Part shown: positions 47,946 through 64,000 of the stretch, piece after piece
Layout: the number at the start of each line of letters is the position of its first letter
Position numbering within the stretch: position 1 is the first letter of the stretch
Source: Rhodoplanes serenus
GTDB lineage: Bacteria; Pseudomonadota; Alphaproteobacteria; Rhizobiales; Xanthobacteraceae
Reading direction: 5' to 3'
NCBI GenBank assembly: GCA_009720755.1
Contig: WNKV01000003.1
Location: 310,001 to 374,000 of the forward strand
Length of the DNA: 64,000 nucleotides
Translations under genes and position numbers: made by a program
The notes under the pieces: generated by a model
The model's database searches: none
Seen by the model: the letters and a program-made list of their open reading frames with translations, nothing else
What the model was told of the DNA's origin: nothing

Positions 47946-48242
47946 GGGCGTCGTCCCGGCTTCGATCGTTCTGGCTGCCGCGGTGGTTCGGCGCCGCTGT
48001 CCTGACGTCGTCGTCCCGACCTCCGCGGGTCCGGGGCCGAACTGGCCGACCACCTCCCCCGGAGGGGCGGACCGTATCAGAGCCGTGCTGCGACGAACAA
48101 GCAACAGGGCGCCGGAACCCTCCGGAACCGCTCGGAATTCAGCGTGCCGTGGCAGAATCGCCGCAGCCGTCGGTTGCGGTCTACGGAACCGGCGCCGTCG
48201 CCGGCCCGCGGTCCGCCAGGGGGCGTTCCGCCATGGGCCGCG

Positions 48243-50531
48243 TCACCGGGCCAGCACCACGTCGCCGATCAGCGAGGAGTGGTCCCACGGGAGCTGGCGC
48301 TGGCGCGTCGTCTGGTAGACGTCGGCCCGCACCCGCTTCATCACCGCCCCGATCTCCAGGCCGGGCGTGGCCATGTGCTTGAGCAAAGCGGCGGTGAACG
48401 GGCTGTTGCGGCCCTCGCCGTCGAGCGCGACGTTCTTGGGCTGGGTGGCGTAGACGATCATGGTGCCGACCGCGCTCTGGATCGGGGCGAGCCCGGTGCC
48501 GACCGAGGTCGAGCGGGTGCCGAGTGCGGCGGCGAGCGACCGCGCCAGCGGGTTGTCCCGGCAAGCGTCGAGGAAGACCAGATTGACCCGGCGCTCGCTC
48601 TCCATCTGGGCGAGCACGTCGTCCACCGTCACGGTGTCGAGGGTCAGGTCGCCCGCCCGCTCCAGCCGGGCGTCGACCGGCACCAGATAGTTCTTGTCGG
48701 CCACCTGGAGGCCATGCCCGGCATAGAAGAACAGGGCGAGGTCGGCGCGGTCGAGCTTGCGGCCGAAGTCGCGAATGCGCGACTCCATCCCGTGCTTGTC
48801 GAGATCGATGCCCTCGACCACGTCGAAGCCGAGGCCGCGCAGCGACCGGGCCATGTCGCGGGCGTCGTTGCCCGGGTTGGGGAGGGTGGTGGCGTAACGG
48901 TAGGCGCCGTTGCCGATCACCAGGGCGACGCGGGTGCCGCGGCCCACCGGCGGCTCGGCGGCCGGCGGCGGTGGTAGCACCGCCGGGCTGGTGGCCGGGG
49001 TGACGGACGGGGTCGGGGTGGCCGCAGGGGCGACCGTCGCGGCCGGCGCCACCGTGGCGGACGGCACCGAGCCGGACGGTGTCGCACCGGATTGGGGCGT
49101 AGCCGGACGGCTTCCGGGGTCGGGGCGCGGCGCACCGGCGTCGATCGCCGCCAGATGGGCGCGGGCGGTGTCGATCGCCCAGGCTCCGCCGAGATAGCTG
49201 CGGCTGGTCGGGGACGCCAGGGCGGCGCGGAAGTCGTCGCGGGCGCGCGAGAGATCGCCGCGCGCCTCGAAGGCGAGGCCGCGGCTTGTGTAGGCTGGCG
49301 CCAGGGTCGAATCGAGGCGCAGGGCCTCGCCGAGATCGACGATGGCGCGGTCGAGTTCACCCTTCAGGCGCCAGGAGGTGCCGCGATTGCTCAGCGCTGC
49401 GGCGAAGCGGGCGTTGAGCCGGATCGCCTCGTCGAGATCGCGGATCGCGCGGTCGTAGTCGCGGCGCTGATTGTGGACGTAGCCGCGCAGATTGAGGGAG
49501 CTGGTGTCGCGCGGGTTGAGCTTCACGGCCTCGTCGAGGTCGGCGAGGGCGCGCTCCCAGTCGCCGCGGGCGATGCCGACCTGGGCGCGGTTCTGCCACG
49601 CGAAGGCATAGCGCGGGTCGATCCGGATCGCCTCGTCGTAGTCGCGCTGCGCCCGGTCGAGGTCGCCGCGGCCCCGATAGGCATTGCCCCGGTAGCTGTA
49701 GTAGGCGGCGACGCGCGGCTCCAGCCGCACCGCCTCGTCGTAATCGCTGATGGCCCGGCCGTGATCGCCCTTGTTGTAATAGGTGTGGCCGCGGTTGATC
49801 AGCGCGGTGACGTAGTTGGGCTGCAACCGCAGCGCCTCGTCGAGGTCGCGCAGAGCGCGGTCGTAATCGTTCTTGTTGCGGTAGGCATTGCCGCGATTGC
49901 TGACATAGACGACGGTCTTGGGCGACAGCCGGATCGCCTCGTCGTAGTCCTGGATGGCGCGGTCGTAGTTGCGTTGGTCGAAGAAGACGTTGCCGCGAGC
50001 GTTGAAATACTCGGCGGCGCCGGGCTTGAGCCGGATCGCCTCGTCGTAGTCGCGGATGGCCTTGTCGTACTCGGCCTTCTTGCGCCAGGCGGCGGCGCGA
50101 TTGCCGTAGGCGATCACGTATTTGGGGTCGAGCCGCAGCGCCTCGTCGTAGTCGCGCAGGGCGCGGTCGGGGTTGCCCTGGGCGCTGAACGCGAAGCCGC
50201 GATTGTTGAACGCCGTGGCGTTGGTCGGATCGTGGCGCAGCGCCTCGTCGAGATCCCGGATCGCCAGCTCGTGCTGACCCTTCTCGTTATAGACATAGGC
50301 GCGGTTGTTGTAGGCGGCCGAGCGGTCGCGTGGCGCCATCTTGCTGCCGCTCCGCTCGATGATGCGGGTGCAGCCGGCGAGGCGGGAATCGAGCTCGCCG
50401 TTACGACAGGCGTTCCAGTCCTTCTGACTCTGGGCGGAGGCCGTGCTTCCGCCGAGAGCGAGCGCCGCGAGAGCGAGTGCGGCGAGGACGAGGGCGGTGA
50501 AGCCGGTAGGAACCACGAGAAGCCGACGCAT
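48243..50531 (-). CDS. Periplasmic TPR–orthocaspase (C14 family)
   Basis: A 762-residue protein. A Sec signal peptide (…ALALGGSTASAQ) is followed by 11 consecutive TPR units (about 70-440; consensus NRGxxYxxxxDYDRAIRDYD), a Pro/Ala/Thr-rich linker (about 455-515), and a caspase-like p20 domain with VALVIGNGAYRYATTLPNPG, catalytic His606 (FFYAGHGLQV) and Cys657 (FLDACRDNP). Orthocaspases cleave after Arg or Lys. The signal peptide places both halves in the periplasm. GGGAGAG precedes the ATG. It lies 297 bp upstream of the TpsA–subtilisin gene on the same strand, which suggests, but does not prove, a shared role in handling exported proteins. Confidence 0.9.
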   Translation of the reverse strand: MRRLLVVPTGFTALVLAALALAALALGGSTASAQSQKDWNACRNGELDSRLAGCTRIIERSGSKMAPRDRSAAYNNRAYVYNEKGQHELAIRDLDEALRHDPTNATAFNNRGFAFSAQGNPDRALRDYDEALRLDPKYVIAYGNRAAAWRKKAEYDKAIRDYDEAIRLKPGAAEYFNARGNVFFDQRNYDRAIQDYDEAIRLSPKTVVYVSNRGNAYRNKNDYDRALRDLDEALRLQPNYVTALINRGHTYYNKGDHGRAISDYDEAVRLEPRVAAYYSYRGNAYRGRGDLDRAQRDYDEAIRIDPRYAFAWQNRAQVGIARGDWERALADLDEAVKLNPRDTSSLNLRGYVHNQRRDYDRAIRDLDEAIRLNARFAAALSNRGTSWRLKGELDRAIVDLGEALRLDSTLAPAYTSRGLAFEARGDLSRARDDFRAALASPTSRSYLGGAWAIDTARAHLAAIDAGAPRPDPGSRPATPQSGATPSGSVPSATVAPAATVAPAATPTPSVTPATSPAVLPPPPAAEPPVGRGTRVALVIGNGAYRYATTLPNPGNDARDMARSLRGLGFDVVEGIDLDKHGMESRIRDFGRKLDRADLALFFYAGHGLQVADKNYLVPVDARLERAGDLTLDTVTVDDVLAQMESERRVNLVFLDACRDNPLARSLAAALGTRSTSVGTGLAPIQSAVGTMIVYATQPKNVALDGEGRNSPFTAALLKHMATPGLEIGAVMKRVRADVYQTTRQRQLPWDHSSLIGDVVLAR

Positions 50532-50706
50532 CGGACTCTCCCGAGCGAACGTGCAGGGGCCGTGAGACAGCCGCGAGAGGCGCGGGACCCACGCCCCGAT
50601 AGTGTTCCGCGATCGGCGGGTTGATCAAGCCCCGTCGACGCTTTGTGCCGCGTCGGGGGAGCGGGGTTCGAGCCGGCTGGCGGCCGCGCCGCGGGCGACG
50701 GCCTCG

Positions 50707-51603
50707 TCAGCCGCGGCGGTTCTCCTTCATCAGGGCGTCGCGGGCCTTGAGCAGGGCGGCCCGCTCGGCCTTGGAGAGGGTCGGGAAGGCGAGGTCCAGG
50801 CTCTCCATGGCGTCGACGATGGCGGCGACGATGACCAGGCGGGCGAACCACTTGTTGTCGGAGGGCACGACGAACCACGGGGCGTGCGGGGCGGCGGTCG
50901 CCCGGATCATGTCCTCATAGGCGCCCATGTAGTCCTTCCAGTGCGCGCGCTCGGCCAGGTCGGCGCCGGAGAACTTCCAGTTCTTCTCGGCTTCGTCGAG
51001 GCGCTCCAGGAAACGGCGCTTCTGCTCCTTCTTGGAGACGTGCAGGAAGAACTTGAGGATCAGCGTGCCGTTGCGGGCGAGGTAGCGCTCGTGCGCCGCG
51101 ATGTCCTCGTAACGGTCCTCGAAGATCGACCGGGTGACCAGCGCGGGCGGCAGCTTCTGGCGCGCCAGCACGTCCTCGTGGACGCGGGCGACCAGCACCT
51201 CTTCGTAGTAGGAGCGGTTGAAGATGCCGATGCGGCCGCGCTCCGGCAGCTTGCAGAAGCAGCGCCACAGGTAATCGTGATCGAGCTCAGTCGAGGTCGG
51301 CTGCTTGAAGGAGTGGACCTCGCAGCCCTGCGGGTTGACGCCCGACATCACGTGCTTGATGGCGCCGTCCTTGCCGGCGGCGTCCATCGCCTGGAAGATC
51401 AGCAGCACCGACCAGCGGTCCTGGGCGTAGAGCATCTCCTGCATCTCGGAGAGCCGCGTCACCCCGGCCGCGATGTAGAGCTTGGCTTCCTCCTTCTCGA
51501 TGTCGAGGCCGTTGGTGTCGTCGGGCGCGATGTCGGACAACTCGAACTTACGGCCTTTGGTGACCCGGTAGGGTGCGATCAGCTCGGCGGCCTTCATCGG
51601 CAT
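50707..51603 (-). CDS. ppk2: Polyphosphate kinase 2 family protein
   Basis: Transfers phosphate between polyphosphate and nucleotides; cytosolic. The 298-residue protein has one PPK2 domain: SVLLIFQAMDAAGKDGAIKH (Walker A, AAGKDG at 75-80), VNPQGCEVHSFKQPTSTELD, IGIFNRSYYEEVLVARVH (Walker B, ~126-142), RYEDIAAHERYLARNGTLIL, and the lid region SKKEQKRRFLERLDEAEKNW. Direction and AMP/ADP/GDP preference cannot be told from sequence alone. AGGAG lies about seven bases before the ATG at 51603; the frame upstream is Pro/Ala-rich and unrelated. Confidence 0.93.
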   Translation of the reverse strand: MPMKAAELIAPYRVTKGRKFELSDIAPDDTNGLDIEKEEAKLYIAAGVTRLSEMQEMLYAQDRWSVLLIFQAMDAAGKDGAIKHVMSGVNPQGCEVHSFKQPTSTELDHDYLWRCFCKLPERGRIGIFNRSYYEEVLVARVHEDVLARQKLPPALVTRSIFEDRYEDIAAHERYLARNGTLILKFFLHVSKKEQKRRFLERLDEAEKNWKFSGADLAERAHWKDYMGAYEDMIRATAAPHAPWFVVPSDNKWFARLVIVAAIVDAMESLDLAFPTLSKAERAALLKARDALMKENRRG

Positions 51604-51711
51604 GCGGCGTCTCCTGAGGGGGGCAGGGGCGGGCGGGGCTCCGGCTGTAACGGGGCCGGCCGGCCCCGGCAAATCACGAAGGACGGACCGTGAGCCGGGT
51701 GGGGGCGCCGG

Positions 51712-52686
51712 TCAGCCGGCTGTCCGGGCCGCCGCGGCGAGGCGATGGACCAGCTCGGGCATCCGGGTCGTGGCCCGCCAGCCGAGACGAGCGAAGGCGC
51801 GGTCGGGACGGCCGACCGAGACGGCGATGTCGGACGGTCGCATCAGCTCCGGAACCGAGACGACGTGATCGCGCCAGTCGAGCCCGAAGGCCGAGAACGC
51901 CGCGGCGACGAAGTCGCGCAGCGTGGTCGCTTCGCCGGTGGCGATGACGAAGTCTTCGGCGCTGTCGGCCTGCAGCATCAGGCGCAGCGCCGCGACATGG
52001 TCGGCGGCCCAGCCCCAGTCGCGGCAGATGTCGAGATTGCCGAGCCGCAGCGGCTCGGCGGCCTGGCCGGCGGCCAGCCGCGCCGCGATGCGGGCGGCGC
52101 CGCGCACCACCTTCTGGGTGACGAAGCGTTCGGCCCGCAGCGGCGACTCGTGGTTGAACAGGATGGCGGTCGCGGCGAACAGGCCGTAGCTCTCGCGATA
52201 GGTCGCGACCGTCCAGTGCGCGGCCGCCTTGGCGACCGCGTAGGGACTGCGGGGGCGAAACGGCGTGCTCTCGTCGGCGCCCGTCGGCGGGGTCTCGCCG
52301 AAGCACTCGCCCGAGCCGGCGTTGCAGAAGCGGATCGCGGCCCCGCTCAGCCGGATGGCGTCGAGGATCGCCACGGTGGCCGACAGGATGCTGTCGATGG
52401 TCTCGCGCGGCTCCGCGAAGGACAGGCCGACGGAGCTCTGGGCCGAGAGGTTGTAAACCTCGTCCGGCTGCACCGCATCGAGCAGGCGGCGGACCGCATC
52501 GATGTCGTCGGGCCGGCAGCCGTGCAGCCGGACCGTGTCGACGAGGCCGAGCGCCGCCAGGTTGGGGAAGGGGCCGGCCGGCTGCCGCGAGGTGCCATGC
52601 ACCACGGTGCCCTCGGCGGCGAGCTGCTCGGCCAGCAAGCTGCCGTCCTGGCCGGACACACCGAACACGAGCGCCGTGCGGCTCAT
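51712..52686 (-). CDS. gmd: GDP-mannose 4,6-dehydratase
   Basis: Converts GDP-D-mannose to GDP-4-keto-6-deoxymannose, the entry to GDP-fucose, GDP-rhamnose or GDP-perosamine for surface polysaccharide. The 324-residue extended SDR has the NADP loop GVSGQDGSLLAEQL (9-15), YNLSAQSSVGLSFAEP, Ser125/Glu127 (GSGECFG), catalytic Tyr149-x3-Lys153 (SPYAVAKAAAHW) and LFNHESPLRAERFVTQKV, which is diagnostic for Gmd. No partner reductase or glycosyltransferase lies beside it in the window. Confidence 0.93.
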   Translation of the reverse strand: MSRTALVFGVSGQDGSLLAEQLAAEGTVVHGTSRQPAGPFPNLAALGLVDTVRLHGCRPDDIDAVRRLLDAVQPDEVYNLSAQSSVGLSFAEPRETIDSILSATVAILDAIRLSGAAIRFCNAGSGECFGETPPTGADESTPFRPRSPYAVAKAAAHWTVATYRESYGLFAATAILFNHESPLRAERFVTQKVVRGAARIAARLAAGQAAEPLRLGNLDICRDWGWAADHVAALRLMLQADSAEDFVIATGEATTLRDFVAAAFSAFGLDWRDHVVSVPELMRPSDIAVSVGRPDRAFARLGWRATTRMPELVHRLAAAARTAG

Positions 52687-53129
52687 GCGCGGTGCGGCCC
52701 GCGCGTGGCCCTGCGCCCACCGGCAGAGCGCGGCGACCGGGCGGAGCGCGGCCGCAGGGTCGCAGAGGTGGTGGATCGGGGGTCGGCGGGCACCATGGAT
52801 CGAAGCTCGGGCGTGGTGGCGGCGAGCGCCGTCTTACCAGAGGAGCGGCTTCCGGAACAGCGTATCCGGGTCGCGCTGCTCCGTCCGCGCTCCGCCGGTG
52901 TGGCGCGGCGATCCACCCGCCTGGCGCCGGGTGACGGGCAGATCGGTCGGGCGCGCCTCGCCAGGGGTCTCGATCGGAGCTGGAATGAAGCTAGAAAAAT
53001 CACTATATCAATCATATGGACTTCGATTTTGAAGTTTCGTGTCAAGGCCGAGGCTCGCTGCCAGTCGGCGACTGGGCCCGAGCCTCGGGGTGCGGCGGAT
53101 CGCGCGGCACGGAGGTTGCTAAGAGGGAC
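52687..53129. other. Intergenic region upstream of the rplJ promoter
   Basis: No gene seen. An AT-rich patch at about 52985-53045 (AGCTAGAAAAATCACTATAT, CAATCATATGG, GATTTTGAAGTTTCG) resembles an UP-element or a promoter region and lies about 90 bp before the candidate rplJ promoter. It could also serve gmd on the other strand. Confidence 0.45.
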
Positions 53130-53157
53130 TTGGCAAACGGTGTGCGACCCGTTAAAT
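53130..53157 (+). promoter_or_regulatory. Candidate sigma-70 promoter of rplJL-rpoBC
   Basis: TTGGCA (53130-53135), 16 bases, TTAAAT (53152-53157), close to TTGACA/TATAAT and the best pair in the 950-bp gap before rplJ. If it is used, the transcript carries a leader of about 470 bases before the rplJ start. Confidence 0.45.
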
Positions 53158-53635
53158 AGCGCCCACGGGCGTGCCGGCCCTTTGTCGGCGCGCCCTTGCG
53201 TGTTCTCGGAAAAGCTGTTGGATCAGGACTCTGTTCCTTTTGGGCATCCGATCGGATCGATCAGAAGGGCAGGGCCGGAAAACGGCCGCCTCCGTGACGC
53301 ACGCGGCCGCTCCGGTGGAGCGGCCGGTCCTGTCCGAGACTGCAGGTGCTGCTGCTAGCGCGCGATTTTGCATGAGCAATGTCAATTGCATAGGCATTAG
53401 GACGCAAGAGCGACGGCTTAATTCGATCCAAGGGCCTGCACAGACGGGGAAGATCGATTCGGGGGAGACCCCGTACGGTTCCGACTCGGGTTTGTCCCGG
53501 CGGCGCGGTCCGCGCGCTCTCGGGGGACAGGGCAAGAAGCGTCGTTCCGCTTCGGCGCCGTGAGGCGCAGGCGCGGGACGATTCGACGCAACCGGCGGCT
53601 CCTTCCGGGGGGCCGCCAACCAGAGAGAGCAAGAC
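53158..53635 (+). promoter_or_regulatory. Long leader of rplJ with a 5' hairpin
   Basis: The stretch from the candidate start site to rplJ has no credible gene. Near its 5' end, GGGCGTGCCG-GCCCTTTGT-CGGCGCGCCC (53167-53195) forms a 10-bp stem with one U·G pair. In many bacteria the rplJ leader binds the L10–L12 complex and shuts off translation. The length here would allow such autocontrol, but I cannot identify the binding fold by eye. Confidence 0.4.
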
Positions 53636-54151
53636 GTGGATCGAGCGGCAAAGAAAGAGCTCGTCACGACCCTGAACGAGGTCTTCAAGGCCTCCAACGT
53701 GGTCGTGGTGGCTCACTATGCCGGCCTCACCGTCGCCCAGATGCAGACCCTGCGCAGGCAGGCCAAGCAGGCGGGTGCCTCGGTGAAGGTCGCCAAGAAC
53801 CGTCTCGCCAAGATCGCTCTTGATGGCACCGACGCGGCGATCGTCGCGCCCCTCCTCAAGGGGCCGACCGTGCTCACCTACTCGGGTGATCCGATCGCCG
53901 CGCCGAAGGTCGTCTCCGATTTCGCCAAGGCCAACGACAAGCTCGTGATCCTCGGCGGCGCCATGGGGAGGACCGCCCTGAACCCGGACGGCGTGAAGGC
54001 ACTCGCCTCGCTGCCGTCTCTCGATGAGCTGCGCGCCAAGATCGTCGGCCTCGTGCAGGCCCCGGCGACCAAGGTGGCTCAGCTGGTCAACGCGCCGGCG
54101 GGCAAGCTCGCCCGGGTGGTTCAGGCCTATGCCAGCAAGGGCGAGGCGTGA
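53636..54151 (+). CDS. rplJ: Ribosomal protein L10
   Basis: Base of the ribosomal stalk that carries the L12 dimers. The 171-residue protein starts with GTG at 53636 ([20 protein letters not shown], the usual L10 opening) after GAGAG. It has the RNA-binding block [40 protein letters not shown] and the C-terminal stalk helix [20 protein letters not shown]. The gene upstream is not rplA, as it would be in the classical rplK-rplA-rplJ-rplL order, but the inverted gmd gene. Confidence 0.97.
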   Translation: MDRAAKKELVTTLNEVFKASNVVVVAHYAGLTVAQMQTLRRQAKQAGASVKVAKNRLAKIALDGTDAAIVAPLLKGPTVLTYSGDPIAAPKVVSDFAKANDKLVILGGAMGRTALNPDGVKALASLPSLDELRAKIVGLVQAPATKVAQLVNAPAGKLARVVQAYASKGEA

Positions 54152-54196
54152 GGCTCGCAAACCCGAACAAGTCGAAATCGAGAAGGACTGACTTCA

Positions 54197-54571
54197 ATGG
54201 CTGATCTGCAGAAGATCGTTGACGACCTGTCGAGCCTCACGGTGCTCGAGGCGGCCGAGCTGGCCAAGCTGCTCGAGGAGAAGTGGGGCGTGTCGGCGGC
54301 TGCGGCCGTCGCGGTCGCCGCTGCTCCGGGTGCCGCCGCCGCGGCGCCGGCCGAGGAGAAGACCGAGTTCAACGTGATCCTGGCCGCCGCCGGCGACAAG
54401 AAGATCGAGGTCATCAAGGAGGTGCGCGCGCTCACCGGGCTCGGCCTCAAGGAGGCCAAGGATCTGGTCGAGGGCGCCCCGAAGGCCGTCAAGGAAGGCG
54501 TCAACAAGGACGAGGCCGAGAAGATCAAGGCGACCCTCGAGAAGGTCGGCGCCAAGGTCGAACTCAAGTAA
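54197..54571 (+). CDS. rplL: Ribosomal protein L7/L12
   Basis: Flexible stalk protein that recruits translation factors. 124 residues: N-terminal dimerisation domain ([31 protein letters not shown]), Ala-rich hinge ([20 protein letters not shown]), and C-terminal factor-binding domain ([40 protein letters not shown]). GAGAAGG precedes the ATG. It follows rplJ by 45 bp. Confidence 0.98.
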   Translation: MADLQKIVDDLSSLTVLEAAELAKLLEEKWGVSAAAAVAVAAAPGAAAAAPAEEKTEFNVILAAAGDKKIEVIKEVRALTGLGLKEAKDLVEGAPKAVKEGVNKDEAEKIKATLEKVGAKVELK

Positions 54572-54589
54572 TCGTGAGCTTTGTCAAGC

Positions 54590-54708
54590 GATTCCGTTCC
54601 TATATTGCGGAATCGACAGCGTCACCGGCGCGGTGACGGAATCGACCGTGCGAGGTGGGTGCACCCGCCGCGCGGTCGATCAGGCGGTCCGGGACCTCCC
54701 GGACCGCC
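54590..54708 (+). promoter_or_regulatory. Three tandem hairpins in the rplL–rpoB spacer
   Basis: Three perfect inverted repeats: GATTCCG…CGGAATC (54590-54614, 7 bp, 11-base loop), CGTCACC-GGCGC-GGTGACG (54620-54638, 7 bp), and GGCGGTCCGGGA-CC-TCCCGGACCGCC (54683-54708, effectively 11 bp with a 4-base loop). None has a T-tract. The spacer in E. coli holds a partial terminator and an RNase III site that set the L12:RpoB ratio; these stems could do the same. Confidence 0.55.
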
Positions 54709-54827
54709 CGGTTCGGGCGGCGACCATGCGAAAGGTTCGCCGCGATGCCGCTTCCGGGCAGCGCCCTCCAGGGCCGCCGGAAGCCCCCCGCCGCCATGTC
54801 GGCCGGCGGAGGAAGCGAGAGGCCACG

Positions 54828-58949
<4,122 letters not shown>

Positions 58950-58960
58950 CGCGACCATGC

Positions 58961-58981
58961 GGGCCGGGCATGTCCCGGCCC
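58961..58981 (+). promoter_or_regulatory. Hairpin in the rpoB–rpoC spacer
   Basis: GGGCCGGG-CATGT-CCCGGCCC is a perfect 8-bp GC stem 11 bases after the rpoB stop. There is no T-tract, so it is more likely an mRNA processing or stability element than a terminator. Confidence 0.45.
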
Positions 58982-59105
58982 TCCCGCCGCGGCCGACGGG
59001 CCGTGGCCGGGATCGCGCCCTCGCGCGACGGGTCGAGGGCGGACTTTTCGATCGACACGGCTGCGGAACCCTCGGCGGTCGAACCCACCAAGTGTGGAGA
59101 CAGCA

Positions 59106-63305
<4,200 letters not shown>

Positions 63306-63373
63306 CGGGCGCGCGTCCGGGCTGCACCATCGCGGCCGGCGACGGCAGCCGCGATGGATGACGACGAAAGCGA

Positions 63374-63399
63374 CGGGCCGCCCGGCGACGGGTGGCCCG
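63374..63399 (+). terminator. Probable terminator of the rpoBC operon
   Basis: CGGGCCGCCCG-GCGA-CGGGTGGCCCG: 11-bp stem with one G·U pair and a GCGA tetraloop, 68 bp after the rpoC stop, followed by CTCGCGTTTCGGTGGTGTTT, which is T-enriched but lacks an unbroken T-run. Confidence 0.6.
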
Positions 63400-63553
63400 C
63401 TCGCGTTTCGGTGGTGTTTCTGCCGCCAGCCGATCCCGACAGTTGTGTGTCCCATAGGTTCGCGGCATCGTCGGGCCGCAGGCCCGGTCGCGCCCCCGCG
63501 CGGGCGGGCATGCGGGTCGCGTGACGGAGACGGGCAGGGCGGCGGACGGGGCA

Positions 63554-63570
63554 ATGCCGCAATGCGGCAT
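63554..63570. promoter_or_regulatory. Palindrome upstream of the GH13 gene
   Basis: ATGCCGC-AAT-GCGGCAT, perfect 7-bp arms, 99 bp before the GH13 start. It could be an operator for a sugar-responsive repressor or just a small hairpin; no regulator gene is in view. Confidence 0.3.
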
Positions 63571-63669
63571 CAGGGGCGAACCGCATGGGCTCCAGTGCGT
63601 TCGTCTACCGGCAGATCATCCGCCGGGGCGATCTGTCGTCACCAGATCAAGAGACGAAAGGGCGTACCC

Positions 63670-64000
63670 ATGGGGGCTCTCGCCGAACAGCAGATGAAAC
63701 CCGCGCGCGTCGCCGATCGCACCGCGCCCTGGTGGCAGTCCGCCGTGCTCTACCAAGTCTATCCGCGCTCGTTCCAGGACACGGACGGCGACGGCATCGG
63801 TGATCTTCCCGGGCTCATGCGGCGGCTGCCCCACCTGGTCGAGCTCGGGGTGGATGCCCTGTGGCTGTCGCCGATCTATCCGTCGCCGATGGCGGACTTC
63901 GGCTACGACATCTCCGACTACACCGACATCGATCCGGTGTTCGGCACGCTGGCGGATTTCGACGCGCTGCTCGACGCGGCGCACCGGCATGGCATCAAGG
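63670..64000 (+). CDS. GH13 alpha-glucosidase/amylase-family protein (partial)
   Basis: First 110 codons of a glycoside hydrolase family 13 enzyme; it runs off the window. ATG at 63670 follows GAAAGGG. Visible are the N-terminal barrel entry [20 protein letters not shown] (GIGDLPGL), then [20 protein letters not shown] and [20 protein letters not shown], the calcium/first-strand pattern of oligo-1,6-glucosidase, alpha-glucosidase and trehalose synthase types. The catalytic Asp/Glu/Asp lie beyond the edge. The Y-P-x-S-P-x-x-D-F-G-Y-D motif favours an alpha-glucosidase over a large amylase. Confidence 0.88.
   Translation, partial: MGALAEQQMKPARVADRTAPWWQSAVLYQVYPRSFQDTDGDGIGDLPGLMRRLPHLVELGVDALWLSPIYPSPMADFGYDISDYTDIDPVFGTLADFDALLDAAHRHGIK

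Noticed and set aside
50625-50690. tRNA T-arm-like string (GGGGTTCGAGCC) between ppk2 and the caspase gene
   Set aside because: No acceptor, D-arm or anticodon stem can be built around it on either strand, and the flanking bases do not pair as a T-stem.
53171-53563. Open frame of 130 codons in the rplJ leader
   Set aside because: Low-complexity, irregular composition, no ribosome-binding site and no similarity. It overlaps the hairpin and is better read as untranslated leader.

Overview
This is a very GC-rich stretch of chromosome with the gene content of an alphaproteobacterium of the order Hyphomicrobiales (Rhizobiales), most like the Bradyrhizobium/Rhodopseudomonas/Rhodoplanes side of that order. 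The grounds are the cysS–DUF559–GNAT–cimA cluster, psd followed by pssA, the purL–bolA–grxD order, IalB, DUF6894 and HWE-kinase proteins, and three intergenic inverted-repeat families that I recall from that group. Genus and species cannot be read from the window. I see no prophage, insertion sequence, CRISPR array or rRNA operon.

Layout. 0.2–6 kb: maleylacetoacetate isomerase (-), a small secreted protein (-), then a tightly coupled plus-strand run of cysS, a DUF559 protein, a GNAT acetyltransferase, a 37-residue membrane protein and cimA. 6–11 kb: a very large CheB–CheR–PAS–histidine kinase hybrid (-) and a LOG-family enzyme (-). 11–20 kb: an ATM1-type ABC exporter, phospholipid genes psd and pssA (separated by an AT-richer block with a small ORF), purL, bolA and the monothiol glutaredoxin grxD. 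20–24 kb: an alpha/beta hydrolase, an EamA transporter, a membrane protein, two overlapping mini-genes and a DUF6894 protein. 24–30 kb: a Crp/Fnr regulator, a stand-alone CheB, a second CheB–CheR hybrid with an HWE kinase domain, and tRNA-Arg(TCG). Candidate promoters of the general-stress sigma factor EcfG precede the DUF6894 and CheB genes, which hints that this stretch belongs to stress signalling.

30–39 kb: a membrane diguanylate cyclase (-), glutathione-dependent formaldehyde dehydrogenase, a thioredoxin-reductase-like flavoprotein, and an IclR-led operon (peptidase E, DUF1177, AroM, Bug-type binding protein) whose genes overlap by four bases at each junction down to AroM. Its substrate is unknown. 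39–51 kb, minus strand: RF3 (prfC) and, upstream of it, a two-partner secretion locus. The exported TpsA-like protein there is a fusion of a haemagglutinin-type secretion domain, about 11 GLUG repeats and a complete C-terminal subtilisin with its own prodomain. Beside it are its TpsB pore, an IalB protein and a periplasmic TPR–orthocaspase. This is the most unusual part of the window.

51–64 kb: polyphosphate kinase 2 (-), GDP-mannose 4,6-dehydratase (-), then rplJ–rplL–rpoB–rpoC behind a long leader and with strong hairpins in the rplL–rpoB spacer, and the start of a GH13 glycosidase that runs off the right edge. Start codons were chosen by Shine-Dalgarno spacing, signal-peptide position and family length; several differ from the longest open frame.
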